A program made the translations under genes and the position numbers. From positions 124,001-188,000 of the forward strand of contig NZ_ANBB01000027.1 in the NCBI RefSeq assembly GCF_000341105.1: DNA of 64,000 nt, read 5' to 3'. The notes below the pieces were generated by a model that was not told the origin of the DNA, did no database searches, and was given only the letters and a program-made list of their open reading frames with translations. Positions within the stretch are counted from its first letter, which is position 1, and each line of letters begins with the position of its first letter. This DNA is from Nocardiopsis potens DSM 45234 (GTDB lineage: Bacteria > Actinomycetota > Actinomycetes > Streptosporangiales > Streptosporangiaceae). Positions 34,809 through 43,913 of the stretch are shown one piece after another.

Positions 34809-36870
34809 ATGAGCCTGGCAGACGACCCCCGCCGCTGGCCCCGGTGGCCCGAGTTGGGGCCCGGCGCCCACCAGCACCTCTCCGCGGCGCTGCTCGGCGG
34901 CCGCCTCGCGTGCAGCGGGGCCCGGTCCCCGTGGCCGTCCCGCGGGGCGGAGGCGGCGCGCGCCCTGGCCGAGGCGTCGGGGCGCCGCAGCGCCGTGCTC
35001 ACCGCCAACGGGTCCGGCGCGATCGTGGTCGCCCTGCAGGCGCTGGGCATCGGCCCGGGGGACACCGTGGCGATGCCCGCCACCACCTGGGTGGGGTGCG
35101 CCACCGCCGTGCTGCGCACCGGGGCCGCGCCGGTCTTCTTCGACGCGTCCCCCGACTCCCCGTGCCGGGGCGCCGAGCATCTGCCCGAGGCCCCGTCGGC
35201 GGTGCTCGCGGTGCACCTCTACGCCCAGCACGCCGACATCGCCGCAGTGCGCGCCGCCCTGCCCGGCGTCCCGATCGTCGAGGACGCCTCGCACGCCCAG
35301 CTGGCCCGGTCCGCCGGCGGCGCACCGATCGGCTCGCTGGGCGAGGTCAGCGTGATGAGCTTCCAGGAGACCAAGGTCCTCACCTGCGGCGAAGGCAGAG
35401 CGGCACTGACCTGCGACGATGACCTGGTGGCCCGGCTGGCGGCGCTCACCGCCGACTCCCGCCGCCCGGCGTCCCGCCCGGGGGAGGCGGACCGCACCGC
35501 CCTGGAGGCGTCCCCGGCCCCGGTGCACGGCGCCAACCACGCCCTGGCGGAGACCGGCGCGGCCCTCCTGCTGGACCAGCTCGAACGCTTCCCCGGCCAG
35601 GCCGCCGCGCGGAGCGTCGGCGCCGCCGCGTTCCTGGCGGAGCTGGCCGCCGGCCGGGAGTCCGGACGGGAGGCCGGCTGGGAGCCGCTGGCCGACGCCG
35701 CCGCCCTGGCCTCCGGCGCCTTCTACGGCCTGCTGCTGCGCCCGACCGGCCCCGCCCCGCCGCCGCGCGAGCTGATCGCCCGGGTGCGCCGGGAGGCCGG
35801 GGTCACCCTGGAGGAGGTCTACCCGCCGGTCCCGGAGGGTCCGCTGTACCGGCCGGAGACCGTCCCCGGCTACGCGGCGGCGCTGTCCGGGCGGCCCCGG
35901 CCCCCGCTCCCGGAGTCCCGCCGGCTGCACGAGACCGCCATCGTCGTGCCGCACCACGCCTTCCTGGCCGGCGCGGACGCGCTGCGCGGGCTCGCCGCCG
36001 CCCTGCGCGGCGCCGTCTCCGACCCGTCCGGACCGGCCCGGACGGCCCGCCCGGCCCGCCCGCTGCCGGGCCCGGCGCCCCGCCCGGTGGTCGACGTGGT
36101 CACCCTCACCCGGGGCCGCCGCCCGGAAGGGCTGGCCCGGGCCCTGAACAGCGCCGCCGCCCAGCGGACCGGCGCGGAGGTCCGGCTCACCGTGTGGATC
36201 GACGCCCACCTCGGTGCCCCCGCGGCGCTGCCCGGCGGCCTGCCGCCGGGGGTGCGCGCGGTGAGCGTCGGCGGCGACGGCTTCCTCCCCGAGGCGGCGG
36301 TGGAGCGGGTGGGCGCGCTGCGGCGGATGGCCGTGCAGGCCGCCGACGGGGACCTGATCGCCTTCCTGGACGACGACAACGAGTGGGAGCCCGACCACCT
36401 GGAATCCCTGCTGGAGGCGGTGGCCCCGGGTTTGCCCGCCGCGCACTCCTGGCGCCGCCTGGTCGGCCCGGGCGGCGGCCCCCACCCGGCGGACCGCTTC
36501 CCCTGGCTGCCGCCGGGGCCCGCGGGCGGCGCGCCGGCTGGCCGAGCTGGCCCGGCACGGGGTGATGGCGCCGGGCGACCCCGTGGTGCGCGACCGGCTC
36601 AGCTGGCCCCCGGGCGGGGCGGGGGACGGCATGGTCGACATGGGGGAGTGGCTGTTCCGCCGCGAGCTCGCCCGGATCCTGGAGTTCCGCAGGGAGCGCA
36701 GCGCCCGGGAGGTCGCCGACCGGCTCGGCGAGGACGACATCGTCCGCGAGCAGCTGGTCCGGCTGCGGGTGCCGGTCGGCTGCACCGGGCGGCCCACCCT
36801 GCGCTACCGGCTCGGCGGGATGTCGACGCCGGAGTACGCCGGCACCGCCCCGGCCGGGGTGCCGCGGTGA
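34809..36870 (+). CDS. DegT/DnrJ-type aminotransferase fused to a glycosyltransferase, frameshifted
   Basis: Residues 1-400 form a PLP-dependent sugar aminotransferase of the DegT/DnrJ/EryC1/StrS family: VEDASHAQ (158-165) contacts the cofactor and K189 in SFQETK is the Schiff-base lysine. A linker leads to a GT-A glycosyltransferase from V427, with metal-binding D521-D523 in DDDN. Near 36500-36530 the glycosyltransferase frame shifts by +1; its C-terminus (AARRLAELARHGV to the stop at 36870) reads in another frame. The original frame stays open and runs into the following methyltransferase, giving an artificial 912-residue fusion. Either an indel or a sequencing error in GC-rich DNA. Confidence 0.7.
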
Positions 36871-37547
36871 CGGCGGCGCCGGAGGGCGGGACCGCCCGGA
36901 CGGTCCGGACGCTGCTCTTCGACCGGTCGCCGTACGAGGGCCTCCCGGCCGGGGAGATCGGCTACGACCCCTCCGGCTGGGACTACGACCACCCGGTGTT
37001 CCGCGAGGAGATCACCCGGCTGCGCCCCTCCCTGATCGTGGAGGTCGGCACCTGGAAGGGCGCCTCGGCGCTGCACATGGCCGGCGTCGTCCGGGACCTG
37101 GGACTGGACTGCGAGATCGTGTGCGTGGACACCTTCCTGGGCAGCAGGGAGCACTGGCTGACCCCGGAGTGGAAGGCGGAGATGCACCTGAGCTTCGGCC
37201 GCCCCGGCCTCTACCCGCAGTTCCTCGCCAACGTGGTGCACGACGGCCTCACCGGCGTCATCACCCCGTTCCCCGCGACCAGCGCCACCGCCGCCGCGGT
37301 CCTGGGGCACCACGGCGTCCGCTGCGACCTGGTCTACATCGACGCCGGCCACGACCTCCCCGACGTCGCCCGCGACCTCGACCTGTACTGGCCCCTGCTG
37401 CGCCCGGGCGGCACGATGATCGGCGACGACTTCATCGCCCGCTTCCCCGGCGTGGTGCAGGCCGTCCGGGACTTCGCCGGGGCCCGCTCGCTGCCGCTCG
37501 ACGTCCGGGAGGAGAAGTGGGTCCTGCGCAGGCCACCGGCCGGTTGA
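36867..37547 (+). CDS. CmcI-like SAM-dependent methyltransferase
   Basis: A 226-residue methyltransferase of the type found with CmcI and macrocin/rhamnosyl O-methyltransferases. Motif I is IVEVGTWKGASALHM, and the metal-associated VYIDAGHD and GGTMIGDDF segments follow. The GTG at 36867 overlaps the stop of the true glycosyltransferase frame (GTGA), which fixes this start and shows the upstream frame intended for translation. An O-methylation of a sugar or aminated sugar fits the neighbours. The C-terminal codons form the left arm of a perfect 20-bp inverted repeat. Confidence 0.8.
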   Translation: MTAAPEGGTARTVRTLLFDRSPYEGLPAGEIGYDPSGWDYDHPVFREEITRLRPSLIVEVGTWKGASALHMAGVVRDLGLDCEIVCVDTFLGSREHWLTPEWKAEMHLSFGRPGLYPQFLANVVHDGLTGVITPFPATSATAAAVLGHHGVRCDLVYIDAGHDLPDVARDLDLYWPLLRPGGTMIGDDFIARFPGVVQAVRDFAGARSLPLDVREEKWVLRRPPAG

Positions 37548-37618
37548 GGCCCGAGCCCCCGGCCGGCGGGGGCAGAGGGGCCCGGCGCCGCGGGGGAGCG
37601 GGCCTCAACCGGCCGGTG
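37534..37618. terminator. perfect 20-bp inverted repeat at the cluster end
   Basis: Arms 37534-37553 (covering the last five codons and stop of the methyltransferase) and 37599-37618 are perfectly complementary, 45 nt apart; the loop itself contains GC hairpins. It could end the cluster transcript, or mark an inverted duplication of a coding end. Confidence 0.55.
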
Positions 37619-37664
37619 CGGCGCGCCTGCGGGCGCGGGCACGCGTCCCGGCGCCGCCCCGCCG

Positions 37665-38093
37665 TCAGCCCGCCCGGCCGGGAGAGACCAGGGCGCCGTC
37701 CTTGAAGGCGACGACGGTGGGGAGGAGGTCGTACTCCTCCCGGAAGGACCCGGCGTGGCCGTCTTCGGCGTAGGGGGCGATCAGGTCGAGGAAGAGGGAG
37801 AGCTGCCCAAGCTCGTCGTCGAGCCAGTAGCCGCGGGCGTGCAGGCCCCAGGAGTTCACGTCCGCCCCGGAGGGGGCGGTCCAGCGGTACTGCAGGCGGA
37901 GTTCGGCGACGTCCCCGCCGGGCAGCGGGCTCTCCGGGTCGAGCAGGAACGCGGCATGGGCGTGCTCCTCGGGGTCGAGCCCGGGCGGGCGCTCCTCGGC
38001 CAGGCCGATGTGCCAGCGCACCGCGTCCAGCACCTCGGGCGGGGTGTCCTCCCGCAGGAAGCAGGCGACGACGACTTCGTAGTGCAGGCTCAT
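37665..38093 (-). CDS. uncharacterised 142-residue protein
   Basis: I do not recognise a named family. The protein is soluble and acidic, opening with LHYEVVVACFLREDTP and containing LRLQYRWTAPSGADVNSWGLHARGY and LDLIAPYAEDG. Hydrophobic and aromatic residues are well spread, so it is likely a real folded domain. GGGAGCC sits before the ATG at 38093. It lies 79 bp downstream of the SorC-type regulator on the same strand and may be co-transcribed. Confidence 0.7.
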   Translation of the reverse strand: MSLHYEVVVACFLREDTPPEVLDAVRWHIGLAEERPPGLDPEEHAHAAFLLDPESPLPGGDVAELRLQYRWTAPSGADVNSWGLHARGYWLDDELGQLSLFLDLIAPYAEDGHAGSFREEYDLLPTVVAFKDGALVSPGRAG

Positions 38094-38172
38094 GTGCGGC
38101 TCCCGTGGCGGTCGGATGCTGCCGGGACGGTACCGCCGCCCGCCGACACGCCCGCGGCCGGCCCGGCGGCGT

Positions 38173-39207
38173 TCAGCCCTCCGCGCCGTCCCCCCGCTCC
38201 TCCGGGGACCCTGCGACCGGATCCGCGGCCGGGTCGCCGAGCAGGACGCGGGCGGTGAAGCCGTCGGTGACCAGGGTGGAGGGGATGCCGCTGCGCAGTG
38301 CGGCGCCGATCGCGCGGGCCTTGGCCCCGTCGCCGGCGCCGGCCACCGCGACCACCTCGGGAACCGCGCGCAGCCGGTCCACGGCGATGCCGAGCACCCG
38401 GTCGTCCACCTCGCAGCCGACCGGGTTCCCGTCGCCGTCGAAGAGCCGGCCGGAGATCTCGGCGCGCACGCCCAGCTCGGCGCAGCGCTCCCGCGACGCC
38501 GGGTCCAGCGCCTGGTAGACGGTGGAGTTCCGCTCGTCCCAGCCGCCGACCGCGACGACCGCCGTGGTCAGCCGGTCGTGCAGGGCGAACGCCGCGGCGA
38601 TCCCGGGGTCGGCGCGCAGCGTCGCCGCGGTCGCCGCGTCCGGCAGGATCAGCGGCGCGTAGATCGGGTGCGCCGGGCCGCCGGACAGCGCCGCCGCGCG
38701 GCGCACCGTCTCCACCGACCCGCCCGACTCGGCGTACTCGCTGAGCACCCCGTTGAGCTGCACGGTGGTGCACCGCGGCAGCCGGGTGAGCTTGGCGCCC
38801 ATCACCTGCAGGGCGCGGCTCCACGCCAGCCCCAGCACCTCGCCGGGGCGGACGATCTCGGCCAGCAGGTCGGCCGCCGCCGCGCCCAGGTCGGAGCGGG
38901 TCTGCAGCGGGTCCGCCGAGGCGTCCACGACGATGGCGCGGCGCAGCCCGTAGTGCTCGCGGAGCCGCTCGGACAGCTCGGCGTCGAGCCGGGCCGGCAG
39001 CCGGATCTCGATGTGCACGATCCCGCTGCTGCGCGCCGCCTCCAGGTCGCGGGCGACCTTGAACCGGCTCAGCCCGAACTCCTCGGCGATCTCCACCTTG
39101 GACCGGCCGTCCAGGTAGAACCGGCGCGCGATGGCGGCGATCCGGACCAGCTCGGCCGGGCCCCCGGCGAAGGCCGGGGCCTGCGTCTCACCTCGTTGCT
39201 CGCTCAT
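38173..39207 (-). CDS. SorC family sugar-responsive transcriptional regulator
   Basis: A 344-residue regulator with an N-terminal helix-turn-helix (about 22-60, SKVEIAEEFGLSRFKVARDLEAAR) and a C-terminal phosphosugar-binding domain of the SorC/CggR type (from about 85 onward, GEVLGLAWSRALQVMGAKL; effector-site GDGAKARAIGAALRSG). It is divergent from the polyol/sugar operon, and two near-identical palindromes in the gap match a tetramer-binding operator, one of them covering its own start codon. Repression lifted by a sugar or sugar phosphate is the expected mode. Confidence 0.88.
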   Translation of the reverse strand: MSEQRGETQAPAFAGGPAELVRIAAIARRFYLDGRSKVEIAEEFGLSRFKVARDLEAARSSGIVHIEIRLPARLDAELSERLREHYGLRRAIVVDASADPLQTRSDLGAAAADLLAEIVRPGEVLGLAWSRALQVMGAKLTRLPRCTTVQLNGVLSEYAESGGSVETVRRAAALSGGPAHPIYAPLILPDAATAATLRADPGIAAAFALHDRLTTAVVAVGGWDERNSTVYQALDPASRERCAELGVRAEISGRLFDGDGNPVGCEVDDRVLGIAVDRLRAVPEVVAVAGAGDGAKARAIGAALRSGIPSTLVTDGFTARVLLGDPAADPVAGSPEERGDGAEG

Positions 39208-39312
39208 ATGAGCGCAACTCTACTCGATTGTGACGCAACCATTGACATCCGGTTTCCGGCGGGTCTTCAATGAGCGACGACAAATGTGATCCAGCTCGCT
39301 CATCTGAGCGAG
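39202..39312. promoter_or_regulatory. paired operators for the SorC-type regulator
   Basis: GCTCATATGAGC (39202-39213, perfect) overlaps the regulator's start codon; CTCGCTCATCTGAGCGAG (39295-39312, perfect arms around TC) lies 82 bp further on, towards the operon. A half-site CAATGAGCGA lies at 39269. Shared core GCTCAT.TGAGC suggests cooperative or looped binding. Confidence 0.7.
39242..39271 (+). promoter_or_regulatory. probable promoter of the polyol/sugar operon
   Basis: TTGACA (39242-39247) is an exact -35 consensus; with an 18-bp spacer TTCAAT (39266-39271) is a possible -10. It lies between the two operators, suitable for repression. Confidence 0.55.
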
Positions 39313-39427
39313 GGGTGGCGCGGGCCCGTCCTCCGCACCGCCCGCCCGGGCGCCCGGCGGAGCCGGCCGGGCGCCCACGGCCCGGACCCGGGCGGTACCC
39401 AGCCGAAACACCGAAGGAGCCAGCCCC

Positions 39428-40432
39428 GTGCGAGCGGCCATCATCACCGAGCCCGGATCGATCACCGTCGGGGAGCGGCCCGATCCGGCCCCCGCCGCGG
39501 ACGGCGTGGTCGTCCGCGTCGGCGCCTGCGGGATCTGCGGCACCGACCTGCACATCGCCGACGGAGAGTTCCCGCCCAGCCCCTACCCGCTGGTCCCCGG
39601 GCACGAGTTCGCCGGCGAGGTGGTCGCGGTCGGCGAGCGGGCCCCCGGCGGGCTGCGCCCCGGCGACCGGGTCGCCGTCGACCCCTCGCTCTACTGCGGC
39701 CACTGCTCCTACTGCCGGGCCGGCCGGGGCAACCTCTGCGCCAACTGGGGCGCGATCGGCGACACCGTCGACGGCGCGTTCGCCGAGTACGTCGCGGTGC
39801 CCGCGGTCAACTGCCACCGCATGCCCGACGGCATGACCATGCGCCAGGGCGCCCTGGTCGAACCGCTCTCCTGCGCGGTGCACGGCGTCCGCCGGATCGG
39901 CGTGCAGGCCGGCGAGCGGTTCCTCGTCGTCGGCGCGGGCACCATGGGCCTGCTCCTGCAGCAGCTGCTGCAGCGCTCCGGGGCCCGGGTCACCGTGGTC
40001 GACCGCAACACCGACCGGCTGGCCGTCGCCGCCGGGCTGGGCGCCGACGCCACCGCCGCCGGCACCGCGGAGCTGGACGGCGAGGCCTTCGACGCCGCGA
40101 TCGACGTCACCGGCGCCCCGGCCGCCATCGAGGCCGCCTTCGGCGCGCTCCGCCGCGGCGGCCGGCTGCTCGTTTTCGGGGTCGCCGCCGACGACGCCCG
40201 CGTCTCGCTGTCGCCGTTCCGGATCTACAACGACGAGATCACCGTGGTCGGGTCGATGGCGGTGCTGAACAGCTTCGGCGCCGCCCTCGACCTGATCGCC
40301 GCCGGGGCGGTGCAGACCGCGCCGCTGCTCACCCACGCCCCGGCGCTGGAGGAGTTCCCCGACGCACTGAAGATGATGCGCTCCGGCACCGGGGTCAAGG
40401 TCCAGGTGGTGCCGGACGGCGCCGCGATCTGA
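39428..40432 (+). CDS. zinc-dependent medium-chain alcohol/polyol dehydrogenase
   Basis: A 334-residue enzyme of the medium-chain dehydrogenase family, sorbitol/threonine-dehydrogenase type. Catalytic zinc ligands are C37 (CGICGTD) and H59-E60 (PGHE); the structural zinc site is C90, C93, C96 and C104. The NAD(P) fold has VVGAGTMG near 172-179. The GTG at 39428 follows CGAAGGAG. As first gene of an operon with sugar permeases and a fructokinase-like kinase it probably oxidises a polyol such as mannitol, sorbitol or arabitol to a ketose. Confidence 0.88.
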   Translation: MRAAIITEPGSITVGERPDPAPAADGVVVRVGACGICGTDLHIADGEFPPSPYPLVPGHEFAGEVVAVGERAPGGLRPGDRVAVDPSLYCGHCSYCRAGRGNLCANWGAIGDTVDGAFAEYVAVPAVNCHRMPDGMTMRQGALVEPLSCAVHGVRRIGVQAGERFLVVGAGTMGLLLQQLLQRSGARVTVVDRNTDRLAVAAGLGADATAAGTAELDGEAFDAAIDVTGAPAAIEAAFGALRRGGRLLVFGVAADDARVSLSPFRIYNDEITVVGSMAVLNSFGAALDLIAAGAVQTAPLLTHAPALEEFPDALKMMRSGTGVKVQVVPDGAAI

Positions 40433-40474
40433 GCCCGCCCCGGACAACCCCCCCACCAGGAGAAAGGCACCACC

Positions 40475-41839
40475 GTGCGAACGACCCTGCGCACCGCCCG
40501 GACGGCCGCCTCGATGGCCGCCGCGGGGGCGCTGCTCGCCGGATGCGCCGGGGCGGGCGCCGTCGCCGCGGACGGCGACGGCGTCCGGCTCGTCATCGCG
40601 ATCGTGTCCAACCCGCAGATGCAGGACGCGATCTCCCTGGAATCCCGGTTCCGCGAGGAGAACCCCGGCATCGAGGTCGACTTCGTCTCGCTGCCGGAGA
40701 ACGAGGCCCGCGCCAAGATCACCACCTCGGTGGCGACCGGCGGCGGCGAGTTCGACGCCGTCATGATCAGCAACTACGAGACCCGGCAGTGGGCCGAGTA
40801 CGGCTGGCTGGAGAACCTCCAGCCCTACATCGACGCCTCCGAGGGCTACGACGACGAGGACTTCATCCCCTCCATCCGGGACGACCTCTCCCACGAGGGC
40901 GACATGTACTCGGTCCCGTTCTACGGCGAGTCCTCCTTCCTCGCCTACCGCACGGACCTGTTCGAGAAGGCCGGCGTGGAGATGCCGGAGAACCCCACCT
41001 GGGACGAGGTCGCCGCGCTCGCCGAGGAGCTGGACGGCGTCGAACCCGGGGTCTCCGGCATCTGCATGCGCGGCCTGGCCGGCTGGGGCGAGATGCTCAG
41101 CCCGTTCAACTCCATGCTCAACACCTTCGGCGGCCGCTGGTACGACGAGGACTGGAACGCCGAACTGGACTCCCCGGAGTTCCGCCGCACCGCCGAGTTC
41201 TACGTCGACCTGGTCCGCGAGCACGGCCAGCCCGGCGCCGCCAACAGCGGCTTCGGCGACTGCCTGAACCGCTACGCCCAGGGGCGGGCGGCCATGTTCT
41301 ACGACTCCACCTCCATGGTCAGCACCATCGAAGACGAGGACGCCGGCACCGTCGCCGGGCGCAACGGCTACGCCCCCGCCCCGGTCGCCGAGAGCGACTA
41401 CGGCGGCTGGCTCTACACCTGGTCGCTGGGGATCCCCGCCACCTCCGAGCACAAGGAGGAGGCGTGGCGGTTCCTGGAGTGGATGACCGACGAGGACTAC
41501 ATCCGGCTGGTCGCCGACGAGTACGGCTGGCAGCGGGTGCCCCCGGGCAACCGGCTCTCCACCTTCGAGGTCCCCGAGTACCAGGAGGCCGCCGGGGCCT
41601 ACGCCGACACCATGCTGGACGGCATCGAGCGCGCCGACCCGGCCGACCCCGGCCTGCGCCCGGTGCCCTACGAGGGCGTCGGATTCCTCGCCATCCCCGA
41701 GTTCCAGGACCTGGGAACCCGGGTCAGCCAGCAGCTCAGCGCCGCGATCGCCGGGCAGATCAGCGTCGAGGAGGCGCTGGCCCAGAGCCAGGAGTACGCG
41801 CAGTCGGTGGGCGACACCTACAAGGAGGACGGCCGATGA
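40475..41839 (+). CDS. sugar/polyol ABC transporter substrate-binding lipoprotein
   Basis: A 454-residue extracellular solute-binding protein of family 1. A lipobox LAGC places the lipidated cysteine at residue 24, after a short Arg-rich signal peptide. The fold opens VRLVIAIVSNPQMQD and shows YSVPFYGESSFLAYRTDLFEKAGVE, characteristic of sorbitol/mannitol-type binding proteins. GTG start at 40475 with AGGAGAAAGG upstream. It ends in an ATGA overlap with the first permease gene. Confidence 0.9.
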   Translation: MRTTLRTARTAASMAAAGALLAGCAGAGAVAADGDGVRLVIAIVSNPQMQDAISLESRFREENPGIEVDFVSLPENEARAKITTSVATGGGEFDAVMISNYETRQWAEYGWLENLQPYIDASEGYDDEDFIPSIRDDLSHEGDMYSVPFYGESSFLAYRTDLFEKAGVEMPENPTWDEVAALAEELDGVEPGVSGICMRGLAGWGEMLSPFNSMLNTFGGRWYDEDWNAELDSPEFRRTAEFYVDLVREHGQPGAANSGFGDCLNRYAQGRAAMFYDSTSMVSTIEDEDAGTVAGRNGYAPAPVAESDYGGWLYTWSLGIPATSEHKEEAWRFLEWMTDEDYIRLVADEYGWQRVPPGNRLSTFEVPEYQEAAGAYADTMLDGIERADPADPGLRPVPYEGVGFLAIPEFQDLGTRVSQQLSAAIAGQISVEEALAQSQEYAQSVGDTYKEDGR

Positions 41840-42801
41840 GCGCGGCGACCGCGCCGGCGCGGCGCACCGCGGCGGAGCCCGGCGGCGGGCCCGCCGGGAG
41901 GAGGGGCGCCCGGGCGGCGGAGCGCGCCGACGGCTGGAGGCGCCGCGCGCCCCTGCTGCCCGCCCTGGTCTTCACCCTGGCCGTCACCCAGCTGCCGTTC
42001 CTGGCCACGGTGGTCTACTCGCTGCGCTCCTGGAACCTGCTCCGCCCCGACTCCCAGGCCTGGGTCGGCCTGGCCAACTACGCGGCGGTCCTCACCGACT
42101 CCCAGTTCCTCGGCGCGGCGCTGAACACCATCGCGGTCACCGCCTCCTGCGTGGTGGCCTCGATGCTGCTCGGCATCGGCCTGGCGCTGCTGCTGGACCG
42201 GAGATTCGCCGGCCGCGGGGTGGTGCGCACCCTCATCATCACCCCGTTCCTGATCCTGCCGGTGGCCACCGCGCTGCTGTGGAAGCACATCATGCTGGAG
42301 CCGGTGTTCGGCCTGGTGAACTTCGTGCTCTCGCCGTTCGGCGCGGGCGACGTCGACTGGGCCTCGCAGTACCCGGTGCTGTCCGTGGTGGTCGCCCTGG
42401 TCTGGCAGTGGACCCCGTTCATGATGCTGCTGGTCCTGGCCGGGCTGCAGAGCCAGGGCGGCGACGTGCTGGAGGCCGGCCAGGTCGACGGGGCGTCGCG
42501 GTGGCAGATGTTCGTCTGGATCACCCTGCCGCACCTGCGCCGCTACATCGAACTGGGCGTGCTGCTCGGCTCGATCTACGTGGTCAACACCTTCGACACG
42601 ATCTACATGCTCACCCAGGGCGGCCCCGGCACCGCCAGCTCCAACCTGCCCTTCTACATCTACCAGCGCACGTTCCTCGGGTTCGACATCGGCCAGTCGG
42701 CCGCGATGGGCGTGGTGGTGGTCGCCGGCACCATCATCGTCGCCACCCTGGCGCTGCGGCTGATCTTCCGGACCTTCATGAGCGCCCAGGAGGCCAAATG
42801 A
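41836..42801 (+). CDS. ABC transporter permease, sugar type 1
   Basis: A 321-residue permease of the MalF type with about six helices. The EAA loop is EAGQVDGASRWQMFVWITLP, where the shared ATPase docks. The first 38 residues are Arg/Ala-rich and cytoplasmic. Start and stop overlap its neighbours by ATGA at both ends, indicating coupled synthesis of binding protein and both permeases. Confidence 0.9.
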   Translation: MSAATAPARRTAAEPGGGPAGRRGARAAERADGWRRRAPLLPALVFTLAVTQLPFLATVVYSLRSWNLLRPDSQAWVGLANYAAVLTDSQFLGAALNTIAVTASCVVASMLLGIGLALLLDRRFAGRGVVRTLIITPFLILPVATALLWKHIMLEPVFGLVNFVLSPFGAGDVDWASQYPVLSVVVALVWQWTPFMMLLVLAGLQSQGGDVLEAGQVDGASRWQMFVWITLPHLRRYIELGVLLGSIYVVNTFDTIYMLTQGGPGTASSNLPFYIYQRTFLGFDIGQSAAMGVVVVAGTIIVATLALRLIFRTFMSAQEAK

Positions 42802-43694
42802 CGGCGCACGCCCCCGAGCGCCCCGCCGCAGGCGGGTCCGCCCCGACCGCCCCGGCCCCGGGCCGGGCCCCGCGCCGCCGCCGCTCCGGTGCGGGGGGCG
42901 CCGCGCTGACGGTGCTCACCTGGGCCATCGGCCTGGCGTTCGTCTCCCCGGCGCTGTGGCTGCTGCTCACCGCGTTCAAGCAGGAGAACCAGGCCGCCAC
43001 CGACCCGCCCACGCTGCTCTTCCAGCCCACCCTGGACCGGTTCTCCGCGGTGCTGGGCGCCGACTTCCTGCCCTACCTGGGCAACTCGCTGACCGCCACC
43101 GTGGCCTCCACGGTGCTGGTGCTGCTGCTCGGCCTGCCCGCCGCCTACGCCCTGTCGGTGGAACCGGTCAAGCGCACCCAGGACGTGCTGTTCTTCTTCA
43201 TCTCCACCAAGATGCTGCCGGTGGTGGCGGTGGTGGTGCCGATCTACGTCGCCGCCGCCGAGCTGTCGGTGCTGGACAACGTGTGGACCCTGGTGGTGCT
43301 CTACACCGCGATGAACCTGCCGATCGCGGTGTGGATGCTCCGCTCGTTCTTCCTGGAGGTCCCGGTCGCCATCGTGGAGGCGGCCCGGGTGGAGGGCGCC
43401 GGGCTGCCCCGGATCCTGTGGTCGGTGATGCTGCCGATCATGGCGCCCGGCATCGCCGCGACCGCCCTGATCTGCATGATCTTCTCCTGGAACGAGTTCT
43501 TCTTCGCGGTGAACCTGACCGCCTCCCAGGCCGCCACCGTCCCGGTCTTCCTGACCGGGTTCATCACCAGCGAGGGGCTGTTCGTCGCCCAGCTGTCGGC
43601 CGCCGCCGTGATGGCGTCGCTGCCCATCGTCGTGGTCGGCTGGATCGCCCAGCGGCAGCTGGTGCGCGGCCTGTCCATGGGCGCGGTGAAATGA
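42798..43694 (+). CDS. ABC transporter permease, sugar type 2
   Basis: A 298-residue permease of the MalG type, six helices, with the EAA loop EAARVEGAGLPRILWSVMLP. The opening 30 residues are Arg/Pro-rich and cytoplasmic. No ATP-binding subunit gene is present; in actinobacteria a shared MsiK-type ATPase usually energises such CUT1 systems, and I infer that here. It is followed by a strong hairpin. Confidence 0.9.
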   Translation: MTAHAPERPAAGGSAPTAPAPGRAPRRRRSGAGGAALTVLTWAIGLAFVSPALWLLLTAFKQENQAATDPPTLLFQPTLDRFSAVLGADFLPYLGNSLTATVASTVLVLLLGLPAAYALSVEPVKRTQDVLFFFISTKMLPVVAVVVPIYVAAAELSVLDNVWTLVVLYTAMNLPIAVWMLRSFFLEVPVAIVEAARVEGAGLPRILWSVMLPIMAPGIAATALICMIFSWNEFFFAVNLTASQAATVPVFLTGFITSEGLFVAQLSAAAVMASLPIVVVGWIAQRQLVRGLSMGAVK

Positions 43695-43754
43695 CGGCAG
43701 GGCGCGCCGGCGCCCCGGCGCGCCCGCCGACCCCCGCCCCGACCCCGCGGGGAA

Positions 43755-43788
43755 CCGCCGGCCCGCCCGCCGCCGGGCGGGCCGGCGG
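43755..43788 (+). terminator. hairpin between permease and kinase genes
   Basis: Perfect 15-bp stem (43755-43769 with 43774-43788) with a 4-nt loop in the 219-bp gap before the kinase gene. It may lower read-through, so the kinase could have its own promoter near GTTTAGGGT at 43833. Confidence 0.6.
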
Positions 43789-43913
43789 CCGGAACGGGGC
43801 CACCGCCGGCGCCCGGCCCGCCTCCCCGCGACGGTTTAGGGTCGGACCGGTGGAACCACGAGGCCCCGCCCCGGGCGGGCGGGGCCGCAGGCCGCGAGGA
43901 GTCACGGAGTCAC

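Noticed and set aside
34809-37547. 912-residue single protein
   Set aside because: The middle section (about 36530-36866) is low-complexity; the genuine glycosyltransferase end lies in another frame, and the methyltransferase has its own coupled start.
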